NCBI RefSeq assembly: GCF_963675165.1 | Contig: NC_087393.1 | Span: 5,635,702 to 5,699,701, forward strand | Direction: 5' to 3' | Source of the DNA: Halichondria panicea | Taxonomy: Eukaryota; Porifera; Demospongiae; Suberitida; Halichondriidae | Length of the DNA stretch: 64,000 nucleotides | Shown here: positions 24,342 through 36,200 of the stretch, in pieces | Numbering within the stretch: position 1 is the first letter of the stretch | How the letters are laid out: each line of letters starts with the position of its first letter | Notes under the pieces: model-generated | Database searches by the model: none | The model's input: the letters and a program-made list of their open reading frames with translations, nothing else | What the model was told of the DNA's origin: nothing | Program-made: the position numbers and the translations under genes

Positions 24342-27300
24342 TTAAGTATTAAAATTGACTGTATGTCTCTTCAGAAACTGTACTGCTACCGAGTTTTTCA
24401 ACTTTGCCCTTTTCTTTAACTCATTGAACACCAAGTCATTGTCATCAGCTTGCCAAACAAATAGGAGCACGGATTTGTTCTTCTCTTTCTCTCTTTGTTG
24501 CCCTTCACCACTGGCTTCTTCCACAGCCTCAGTCTGTTGACCGTCATCATAATCACTAGGGGGGCTAGGTAGTGTAGAATCACTAGGCAGGTCGGAAGTT
24601 TCAGCTTTAGCTGGCCCTGGAGTTTGGGTGTCACTCTCTGGTTTACTTTGTGTTGGTATCTTAGACTCATCCGTGGGTTCAGTTGGTACCAGCGTTCCAG
24701 AATCCTCTGATGCTGAAGTTTGTACGGGTATTTGCTTCAAAGGGATGATGCCCATTCCAATGTAGTGCTTCCCACAGCTCTGGTTGTAGACTTTGAAGAT
24801 AATAGAAGGTCCATCTTGAGCCAAGAGATCTTCTGCCATTGGACTGTAGGGAGAGACCAAATTATCATGTTTTGTTTTTAATACCAAATAGCATAAAGAG
24901 CGGGAGCAAACAGAAATTAAACTAACAAGTCAAATATTTCGTTGATTTCGGGGCTGTTATTGTTTCTGACTGTACGTGTCTTCTTGCTCAGTAGTCCTGG
25001 GAAGAGCCATTCTGGTGCCAGGCTGACCTCTATAACTGGGTTGAAGGTCAGGAAGCAAGCACAGACTGCAATAGTGGGGGTGGGTAGGAGATGTGATTTG
25101 CATAATAGTATACTAACAGACATTATTATGAGAGGATAATGAATGTTCAAACATTAATTTTTAGTTGATAACACACAGTCAGTTGTACTTTGAGAGACTC
25201 TTGAATCTGATCGTAAGTCAACTGCTTGAATCATCTCCAATGAAACTGAGCCACTATCTCGAAGGTAAGTTGTGCTCACGAATATCGTCCCCAATTTCCC
25301 GCTATCTTGTGTCGACTGTAAATCACCCATGGCAGACAAGAACTGGACAATCAAGTTTTGAGTGGCCTCTCGAAGAATGTTCAATTCATGAACAAGATCC
25401 TGAAATATATTTAGCGCTCTTGAAATGTGAAATGTGTACACTACTAATATTGTATACCAATAATTATATTTGTGAAAGAACATGAAGCACATAATTATGC
25501 TAATAACGTCAACATTACATAACTTACAGTGTACTCTTCATTCTCTAGATCCTTATAAGGTAGTCCACGTCCTTTATCATAGTTGAAATGCTTGAGCATC
25601 ATCAGTGAGTAATAGAGACGCTCGTGCAGTTCCACTCTGTTGGGTTTCTCCTCAGCTGTGATAGACTCAATGCACAGGGAAATTGCCTCCATGGAAACTT
25701 TCCAAATATCTCCTAAAACACTGTATACGTATAATCATGTGTGTAATGAAGGGATATGACGCAATGTAATCATAGCTTGAACTTTAAACTCAGCAATTGA
25801 AAGGTGTAGAGTACAGGGTACTTACGAGAGGAGCACATCAGTGACCAGGTAGTTAGAGAGGGCAGTCAGAGTGTTACCAAGGTAGCTCACTAGCGGCAAA
25901 ATAGGCTGCACATTGAACAATTGATTCAATCAGACACAATCATCTCTGAAGAAGTGTATACACATGACTGTTCTATTGCACACAATACTACATATAATTA
26001 TCTCCTAGTCTGTACCCCCAATTCATTGAGATTGTCGTAGCTGCTGGGGAGGACAATGTGCTCTGCATTCAACAGCTCTTGAAGATTTCTCTCTATCTCT
26101 GGTCGAACCTGTGTTGATAAACAAAAACAACAATTGAGTTTAAGAAACAAAGTTTCAGCGAGCACAGACTACTGTAGTGTACACACCTTGTCAGCAATGT
26201 TCTTAATGATGCGTGATAATTCAATGGCAACTGTCGAGTGGAATGCATTCATTACACCGTTGATATCTTCAATGTGTTGAGCATTTGTTTTGTCTTTTGT
26301 TTCCTCCTCAGTGAGGTGTGGAATAATGTCCGGCCACTCGTCAAACACAATGCTCATGTGATACATATCGTTCAAGGTCACGCCCAGCTGAAAGGAGTAA
26401 CATAAGTTGAGTGCATAGATTCTCTGAAATTATGGACCATTCCAAATTTGAGATTTGAGCATACCATTTGAATTAACTGGCTCCTTCTAAGCTTTCAGAA
26501 AATCAGAAATAATTATTGTTACTCCTTCAGAAGATTGCCACAAACAGACTATGATTACATAGTACACTCACCTCTTGATCATCCAGGGCATACTCGTCCT
26601 TCATCTGCTCAGAGGTGTGTTGGACATAGAACAGGGCACACGATGTCACCTCTTGCATTATGAGCTTGGTGAACTTCAACATCTCACTAGTGACCGGCCA
26701 TTTAAGATCATCTCTCACTCGGAACAAAATAAACAAAATATCGGACGAATCACGAACAGAGGAGGACAATCTGACCTCATCACTTATCGGCACTGGTTGA
26801 CTGTCAGCAATGGCTCTCTTGATTCTCTCCTTACAATCACTGGAAGCTGCTTCAATGAGAAGAGGTACAATCGGTTTGTACCAATCATGGTAAGAGGCCA
26901 AATAGATTTTGGCAGGATTCACAAGTCTAAGAGATTCAGAATAAATATAATAATTATAACTTTAATCAGACAATGTAAATTTAGAAGTACTTAAATACAA
27001 GGCTTGATTACATCCATGTTAGCAGTATACATGTAGATCATGCATGTCAACTCTCACTTCAAATCCACATTTGGTTGAACTGCGAGAGCAACAATGCTCC
27101 GTACAGAACGATAGGAGGAGTACACCTTCACCATAGTGCTGTACTCAGGAGGTTCTTTATCATTCCCCGCTACAAACTGTCCCAGTCGAGTTCTCACGAA
27201 ATCAGAGAGCTGCAGGAATAGAGTACATGCACTACACACACGCTACAAGAGATTATAAAATATTACTCGGTTAGTTACGGGCGGGACGAGGGAGGTATAG

Positions 27301-28268
27301 TACAGAGCTAGTTTTGCCCTATAAGAGCAGTGGAGAGACCAGAGGAGATCAAGCAGAGACTAGAGGAAACCTTTCTCATGTACATTATTACCAGTGCACC
27401 ATTTCAGGACAGTATAGTACAAGCTGACTGGTTGCAGTGTAATGCACAGACACAGACTCACCAAGGCATCAATGGACAAGTAGAAGTGGGAGAAATACTC
27501 AATATCCAGCACACTCTTATCCCTGCACATCAGTTGCAACACTCAGCTATAGCTATAGTGGTGATTGTGCACAACTTACTTCTTGAAGAGAGGGGCTATT
27601 TTCCACAAGGCAATACCACACATGTAATGAGTGGAGCTACACAGCTCATCAAGATCCTTAGCCAACTGCACAACACAATAACAGCAGGCCGGGTTCACAT
27701 GTATATACAGTGCAAACCCATAGGCCAGACAATTGGCTAATACTTCAACTGTAACGTGTGTCCCTCACCTGCATTTGCCCACCATCCTCTGTGGTTGGCT
27801 TGGTATCAATGAACCAATCAGAAGCAGCTAGAGGAACAGCCAGGGCTACCAGACATGACACTGTCTTATCATCCTCTGCAAGACACTGGACCAGAGGGGC
27901 AATACGAGAGAGCTCCTCCGCCACTCTGTGTGCATGTGTGTGCATGTGTGTGGGGGGTGGGGTGTGTGTGTGGGGAGATGAATGTAGTTCTAAGAATGAT
28001 CGTGTAGAGAATGTATTTGCAGTCTACAACAGTCATGTTGCAAGGGCTGTATGCATGACATCCAATACACTGCTGTTGTATATTACGTACTTGATGTATG
28101 TAATGAATTTTTGGTAGCGTTTTCCTCTGATGCTCTCTTGTATCTTGTCATCTTCGTCATTACTCGAGCCATTGCTGACATCATTGAGTTTAAACTTTGT
28201 GATGTGGAACTTGAGAGTCAGTATCAGGTTACCCAGTAGCTCTACCAGGTCGTGGCGAAGGTCCTTCT

Positions 28269-28324
<56 letters not shown>

Positions 28325-28783
28325 GGGGGGGGGGGAGGGGGGTAGCACTAGACTGGACAGAATCATTAAGCTTATAACTAGATCATTGCTAGTAGACACA
28401 ACATTATTATGTCACAATGGACCACACATTGCCAGTCCTTATATAGCTACTACTCTCACCCACTCCTCCTGCAAGGGTGCATTCGTCTGGTCAGAACTCG
28501 TATCATCATCATTATCGATATCTTCCTCTGCCTCTGCCTCTTGTACCCTTGGAGCATTGACCTTTGTACTCAGGTCGTATTGACGCTGGATGGTGACCAG
28601 TAGGAGTAGAAATGTCTTGATACTGACTCTAAACAGACGATGGTAGTGGATGAGAACGTTGAGCTGACTGTGTGTGTGCACAATGTGGGTCAGAAATAGA
28701 TCACTGACCGAAGCACACAATAAATCACATAAAGTATAGTTATATATATACACCCACACCCACCTGGCCGCCCGCCTGCCCGA

Positions 28784-28856
<73 letters not shown>

Positions 28857-31800
28857 GAGTGGCTTACATAGCTGATCTTTGCAGGTCGCTCATGGAGATC
28901 ATGAAGCTGTGATTCTTGAGCAGCTCATCAGCCTCTGTAGAGAGCACACCGTCCCAGTTCCTCTTGTATCGTCCACTCTCTGAGCGACTGTCAGCATTCA
29001 CCAGGCCCCTCAATAGCAGCCTGTGCTCCGAGAGGGGGTTCTAGGGGGGAGGTATTGGGTTAAATCAAGCAAGCATTCACCAGGCCCCTCAATAGCAGCC
29101 TGTGCTCAGAGAGTATTGATATGTACTCAGAACTGAGACCTACTGCTCACATCGTGATCCCTGAGGTTCCTTTGTTCAGACTCTATATTGAGCAGTACAT
29201 GTAGCATGCCTCTGTCGTCATGGTGACCCGAGTGAGATTTCAATTTAAGTATTTTCTCCTCCCCATTATGTGTGATATCTGACAGAGGTAGGAAGGTTCG
29301 TCCAATGTAATCATCACTGGCCACAACGTTGTGGAAGAAACTGTAGGGGAAGAGATGGTACTGCAGGATGTGCGTCACGACTGTCCGTATATACCGTTCA
29401 AATCCTTTGATAGTGAATTCTGTGATCTTCCCACTTCTCGCGTCAATAGGACCTTTACTGTCCCTGTCCCTATGTGTGTGTGGGTGTGGGTGTGGGTGTG
29501 GTGTGTGTGGGTGTGTGTGTGGGTGTGGAGAGTACGCTTGTCCATACATGACCAGTCAATATACACACTCACCACACTTCCAGAACCAGCACCTCACTAG
29601 TCACATTTTCAAATTTCCTGAGAAAATGGTGTAATAAACCATGCTATTATGAACACTGCATGTTAGCAATAAACCATGCTATTATGAACACTGCATGTTA
29701 GCAATAAACCATGCTATTATGAACACTGCATGTTAGCAATAAACCATGCTATTATGAACACTGCATGTTAGCAATAAACCATGCTATTATGAACACTGCA
29801 TGTTAGCAATAAACCATGCTATTATGAACACTGCATGTTAGCAATAAACCATGCTATTATGAACACTGCATGTTAGCGTACAATAAACCATGCTATTATG
29901 AACACTGCATGTTAGCAATAAACCATGCTATTATGAACACTGCATGTTAGGTGCAATAAACCATGCTATTATGAACACTGCATGTTAGCGTACAATTCCT
30001 TCCGTTCGTTCCATTCTGGGTCCAGGTTTTTCTCGATGACAGAGGTGTGGTGTATATTGCCTAGTACCAACCCTTCTCTGTACCAATCAGGGAGGTTGTG
30101 CTTCTTGACCAACTGCTTGTTCCTGCTCTCTGCTCGGATTATACCCAGCCTCACGTATGGATCACTAAAGCCTGCATCACAATGTGGTGAACAAGTAGGA
30201 AATGAGCTGGCAATGAAATTGGGCCTACAGGATCCTGGGTGAGTTCATGGTATAAAGTGCCTACCATTTGAATCCTTTGCTGGCAGCCCTGTTGCCTTCA
30301 ACACTGCATACAGCACGTAAGCAAGCACACGTCAATATACACATGTACTGTATAAAAATTATAGTCAGTGTACATAATTATACTTATACAACATGGAAAC
30401 ACTGCAATAAAGTGTGTGTGTGTGACAACAGTCCATTCAGCTCACCAGTCACCACGACCTTCCATTCACTGATCTGTGTAACAAGGAAGACACGTAATAA
30501 CATACACATGATCAATCTCTATAGACTTGCCTTGTCAGCCTTGGCTGCAGTGAGCAGCTCATCCCATTTACCAGACACTGGGAACACCTACATGCATGCA
30601 CAGTAGAAGCGTGGATTAGTGTCATTATCAGTCACTATAGCTCACCCTCCTGACATAGTCCATTAGAGCGTTCTTCTTCTGATCGTCTTCATTCATATTG
30701 ATGATGGTACATTGTGCTATCAGACACATCTTGGCAATCTGATCAAGAGGGGAGTAATGTACTCATGCATTCATGTGTATTATATCATACTATAGCTCAA
30801 GTCTTGCAAAAATGATACTCCAATCTTACAAGGATGTCATAACCCTGTACATGTATAATTAACGGCCAATCAGTTGTGCAAGAAAAACATATAATTATTG
30901 TGACTACACCCAATGGTTATAATTATAGCTAGGTGGTGAGGGATGTGGGTTTGCATTGATTGGAGACAAGGGCTCAACTGATGTACACTGAGCACAAACA
31001 AGGTTTCCCAATGCCACCCATGATGAATATTCAGCTGACTATTATACTCACCTCTGTTTTTCTACGTATTGTTTGGTCGTAAGTGTCCACCTCTCTGTCT
31101 GTGTCGGCCATCGATAGAGTGTCTGAGTCATCAGAGAGGATACGAGCACGAGGAGAGTGTACTAGTGCCTGCATGCATAGGAGAGGGGGGCAATCTAAGT
31201 TATTGCTTTGGTAACCAAATGAGAGTTTGATTCTGTATACTGGCTATAATTATATCTATAAGGCTGCATGGCGGTACATCACTCATAGGCCACACCAACA
31301 CAAGGTTCTCACACATTACTAGGTAGGGGGGGGGTAGCTATATGGGCTATACAACGCTCCACCCCGCTGCATGAACCTTTGAGCAAACACTATACACCTG
31401 ACTTGAAGACAGAGTCCTTATAATCATGCATAATAGTGACATGTATAATTATAAGTTATTTCACACATACTTTAGACATTTCATCCTCTTCTTTCTGAGC
31501 CTCGAGAGCGGTTGCTAACATCCCCTTAGTGGCTGATGAACTTGGACTAGTGTGTGGAGTGAGCATGAACTGATACACACCATACATGCAGGGAGTGAAC
31601 ACACCATACATGCAGGGAGTGAACACTATCCATCGCTACACTTTGTTTGGTTGCTTGCCCAAAAACCAGCTATTATACCTAGTCTAGCTAGCTGAACATG
31701 AGAAGACCCACCCTCTATAATTGTATAGACTATAGTGTATGCAGGGCCTGCATGAGGGCATGCAGCTAGATACACCATGCAACCCACCTATGATACTTCA

Positions 31801-31867
31801 AAGTAGTGACCCTCTCCAGTTTAAACCATGGCCTAGACTTGCTGTCAGCACTTGCTTGAGACGCCAT
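24342..31867 (-). CDS. UNC13D/BAIAP3-like (Munc13-4-like) protein, tandem copy 3
   Basis: Start ATG 31865-31867 (MASQASADSKSRPWFK), stop at 24342. The domains are as in copies 1 and 2: C2A at about 29130-30300 (FSDPYVRL, W-D-R-D-S in loop 3 at 29460-29470), MHD1 at about 26170-27945, MHD2 at 25495-26120, C2B plus tail at 24342-25400. One C2A loop differs (PDWYREG for PDWDREG and GNIHHTS for GKIHHTS). It is the shortest copy because it lacks the 5' intron minisatellite and MITE. The start codon is only 163 bp from the stop codon of the upstream LIG1 gene on the same strand. As in the other tandem copies, C2B has FNPV and YNQS in place of the Ca2+-binding acidic residues. Confidence 0.85.
28272..28345. 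repeat. (TG)n followed by G-run, copy 3
   Basis: A TG run of about 50 bp leads into a run of 14 G. It begins at the CTTCTCCTG exon edge like its counterparts in copies 1 and 2. Confidence 0.95.
28783..28854. repeat. (CA)n microsatellite, copy 3
   Basis: A CA run of about 70 bp next to the AAAGAGTGGCTTACATAGC exon edge. Confidence 0.95.
28995..29115 (-). repeat. splice-acceptor-plus-exon duplication, copy 3 (two units)
   Basis: The same 65-bp unit as in copies 1 and 2, here only twice. After the second unit the sequence jumps to AGTATTGATATG and then into the C2A exon region, so about 300 bp of intron present in the other copies is missing. Confidence 0.85.
29634..29993. repeat. minisatellite, unit about 35-42 bp, about 10 units, copy 3
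   Basis: The unit AATAAACCATGCTATTATGA plus ACACTGCATGTTAG is nearly perfect. The last unit runs into the C2A exon donor (plus strand GCGTACAATTCC). One internal unit (29874-29887) also carries GCGTACAAT, so the array touches the splice donor. Copies 1 and 2 have unrelated sequence here. Confidence 0.9.
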
Positions 31868-31909
31868 TCTACTTGATCAATGAATCATGAGAGAGACTCA
31901 ATCTCTGTA

Positions 31910-31915
31910 TTTATT
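31910..31915 (-). promoter_or_regulatory. poly(A) signal of LIG1
   Basis: AATAAA on the minus strand, 115 bp after the LIG1 stop and 43 bp before the start codon of copy 3. LIG1 cleavage would therefore occur at or inside the 5' end of copy 3. Confidence 0.55.
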
Positions 31916-32029
31916 TACTATGATCACAACAGGAAATAGCTTCAATAGATTATACCACAAGAGAGATGTGCACAAGATAAAGAACAACAACAATGTGCAA
32001 CACAGTAGAGACAGATTATAGTTAGTTTT

Positions 32030-33260
32030 TCAGTAAAAGTCCTCTTCCTTCATGTCAGCTGGCTTTGCATTGTTGCTCTGACCTCGATACAGTCCTGCCA
32101 CCTGATCGCTAGTGGTAGCATCCTCCGGAGTCTTGTCCTCTCTGATACGCAGGAAGCGAGGGAAGCGCAGGGAAATACCCTTCTCTGGATCAACCTGGAG
32201 GGAAGGATTGTGTATTTAATGCAAAAGTTATTGATATCGGAAAACCCAAGTATGGTCTCGCAAAGATGCTACATTCATGCATATTAATATGAACGGTGTA
32301 CTAGCTCTTTCTATTAGTGAAGATACTTACAATTCCTGCAGCTGCCGTGTAGACGGGAGAGATGGAGAGATCAGCAGCCTTCACCTCCCACACCTGCACA
32401 CCAGTGAGTGAGCACTTGCGTCTGTGTCATACAGGGGAACGTACCTGTGCAGGGTCAAACCAGTGATCTGGTTGGACGCCCTGACTACTGTAGCGGTAGT
32501 AAGGCTTCGGAGCATCAATAACATGATTTTTGAAGAATGTCGAGTGATTCTCGAGATCCTCATCTTTGAATCCAGTGCCAATCTGTGGAAATTACGTTTA
32601 GTCGATATTAAACGATAGGTCAGTACGAGTATACTAGCTGTACTCACTTTGCAAATGACTTGATATTCTTCATTCTGCTCATCATAACAGGCGAGTAAGA
32701 AGCCACCATATTTCCCTGCCCTCTTCCCGGTCCCATGGAACCCTCCTATCACCACCAGGTCCAGAGTGTCCCCCACACCCTCAAGGTAATCCTTCTTGAG
32801 CTGCATGGAGAACTAAAGTCAACCATCACTGCTAACACTCCTCATACCTTGAGCCAGTTGTGTGACCTCTTTGCTATCTCATAGGTAGCATCTCTGTCGA
32901 GTGTCTTGACCATGAGGCCCTCACAGTTGCCCTGGATGGACTCATCCATGAATACTTGTATCTCATCAAGATCCTTAGAGTCTTTGGAGGTGGCCAGCAT
33001 GAACTCCTGTACACCAGAGAAAGCATTGACACCACTCTTGGTACTAGCCATTGACATCACTCACTCCTTCCACAGTGTTGAAGGACTCTCTTAGCAATGC
33101 TCTCCTGCTCTCAAACGGTTCCTTCACTAGCGACTACAGTAAGAACTTGGTCAGTCAGTATACACTACACAACTACGAAGGCCGTTACCTTTCCATTGAG
33201 GTAGATGAGATCAAAAGCAAACACACACACTTGCACCTTGATACTAGCCAGCTCTGCATC

Positions 33261-33299
<39 letters not shown>

Positions 33300-36200
33300 A
33301 AGACCATGCACATAGAATATTCTACCTTGAGATTATTCTACCTTGCGTTTTCTGGTGCTGAGTATTTGAAATGGTAGTATTTGCTTTTCCTCTGTATCCC
33401 AGGCAACAGCCTCAGTGTCCAACACACATGACCTCACACCATCCTTTAATATCTGAACAAGACATAAAGTAAGTGTACAAAGCTGACACACATACGCTAC
33501 CTTGGGCATTCTTCCTATGATGTCTGGGTACTTTGAAGTGTTGTCCTCAGAGTTGCGGCTGTATACCCGGACCTCTCCACCCTCAATCACATGGATCTGG
33601 GCACGCTCTCCATCGTACTTCCACTCACACGTGAACCTTGCACCCTCAAACCTACGCAGAACCTCCAGAGGAAAATAGCAATCATTGTACAAAATACAAA
33701 ATCACATCATAGTTTTACCATACATACTTAGTTAGCTATAGTCTTACTTCTTGCAGCCCCTTGGTTGGGTGGGCCAGCATGGGCTTGAGGGGAATCCCCG
33801 GAGTGAGTCTACAATGCTCTGAGAGATGGTCTAGCCCGTGACTGAGCAGAGCTGGCACTAACACCTCGTAGTTAGGTAGCTCACTGTGTGTGTGGGTGTG
33901 TGCGTGTGTGTGTATTACAAGATGCTCACAAACTAACAGTGATACAGTAACAGAGAGTGGTAACAGACAACGCACACAGAGCTCAGTACCAGTAACTGGA
34001 CTTGACAGTGAGGGCTGCTCCCTCCAAGTGTTTGTGGAACACCTCAGGAGAGACTGTCTTACTGGCATTCAACACCACAGGGGGCCAATCTAGGAGGGGG
34101 GGTACAATTACTCATTACTGTATATTTCCCTCACCTGTACAAGGTGGACTGTAGACCACGGCGTGAGCTATTGCCACGAGAACAGATTGTTCGGCCAGTC
34201 CAATCCTTAGCTTACCCCCCAGGGAGCGAATGAGGTACCTTGCTTCAGACCCCCTGCATGCAACCAACAGACCCTTGATGATGTCAACCTTCTTGGCCTG
34301 GGACTGTGGGGGGTATGGGGGGTATTAACTGCTTGTGTACAGGGACTGTGGGGGGTATGGGGGTATTAACTGCTTGTGTACAGGGACTGTGGGGGTATGG
34401 GGGTATTAACTGCTTGTGTACAGGGACTGTGGGGGGTATGGGGGTATTAACTGCTTGTGTACAGGGACTGTGGGGGGTATGGGGGGTATTACCTGCTTGT
34501 GTACAGGGACTGTGGGGGTGTGGGGTATTAACTGCTTGTGTACAGGGACTGTGGGGGTATGGGGGTATTAACTGCTTGTGTACAGGGACTGTGGGGGGTA
34601 TGGGGGTATTAACTGCTTGTGTACAGGGACTGTGGGGGGTATGGGGGGTATTACCTGCTTGTGTACAGGGACTGTGGGGGTGTGGGGGGTATGGGGGGTA
34701 TTAACTGCTTGTGTACAGGGACTGTGGGGGTATGGGGGTATTAACTGCTTGTGTACAGGGACTATGGGGGGTATGGGGGTATTAACTGCTTGTGTACAGG
34801 GACTGTGGGGGGTATGGGGGTATTAACTGCTTGTGTACAGGGACTGTGGGGGGTATGGGGGGTATTACCTGCTTGTGTACAGGGACTGTGGGGGGTATGG
34901 GGGGTATTAACTGCTTGTGTACAGGGACTGTGGGGGGTATGGGGGTATTAACTGCTTGTGTACAGGGACTGTGGGGGGTATGGGGGGTATTAACTGCTTG
35001 TGTACAGGGACTGTGGGGGGTATGGGGGGTATTACCTGCTTGTGTACAGGGACTGTGGGGGGTATGGGGGGTATTAACTGCTTGTGTACAGGGACTGTGG
35101 GGGGTATGGGGTATTAACTGCTTGTGTACAGGGACTGTGGGGGGTATGGGGGGTATTAACTGCTTGTGTACAGGGACTGTGGGGGGTATGGGGGTATTAA
35201 CTGCTTGTGTACAGGGACTGTGGGGGGTATGGGGGTATTAACTGCTTGTGTACAGGGACTGTGGGGGGTATGGGGGGTATTAACTGCTTGTGTACAGGGA
35301 CTGTGGGGGTGTGGGGGGTATCAACTGCTTGTGTACAGGTAGACATACGTACAGCACTTCCAGACATGGTGGCAATACTCTTGAACTTTGAGAACACTCC
35401 AGACACAGTTAGTTTGGGAGGGGCAAACATCGTCCGCTGAGTACTGCGACTCATCTACAAGTGAGGAGACAACATTCAATGAGTAGTGGATTATACCACA
35501 CATCTCAGCCACTAGCCCCGCACACCCACACACACACACACGCCCACACACATCTCAGCCACTAGCCCCCCCACACCCACACACACACACATCTCAGTCA
35601 CTAGCCCCCCCCACACCCACACAACACACCTCAGCCACTAGCCCCCCACACCCACACACACACACACCTCAGTCACTAGCCCCCCCCACACCCACACACA
35701 CGCACCTCAGCCACTAGCCCGAGGTCTCCTTTCTCTGCATAGTCAGCCTTGACTTGAGGAGGGTTCCTACCAGTAGCACCAGCAATGGCCTTGATGAGGA
35801 AGGACTCTCCAATGCCTAGCTCCAGTCCCTCATATGCAGGGGCAAGCTGAGGGAGTACATACCTAACCACTAATGCAGCTATGACTAGTGTACCTTGTTG
35901 AGACAGAGATGCACACTAATGCAGCTATGACTAGTGTACCTTGTTGAGACAGAGATACACACAGGGCACAGTCTCGGCTGGTGAGAGGAGGATCACTGAG
36001 CGGAGGAAGTTAGTGAGAGTGGAGATGATCTTCAGACGCTTGCTCTCTTCCTCAATATGCTCAAATGTCTTGGCCACTGCCATGTACGGGACTCTGGGAG
36101 GATAAAACATTACACAGATAAAGTACTAGTCAAAGCACTAGACTAACTTCTGTCCCTTGTTCCAACAGGCGTGATTGAGAGGATGGTAGTTGGTGATGGA

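Noticed and set aside
34306-35241. Open frames with repeated [12 protein letters not shown]
   Set aside because: Translation of the LIG1 acceptor minisatellite on the wrong strand.
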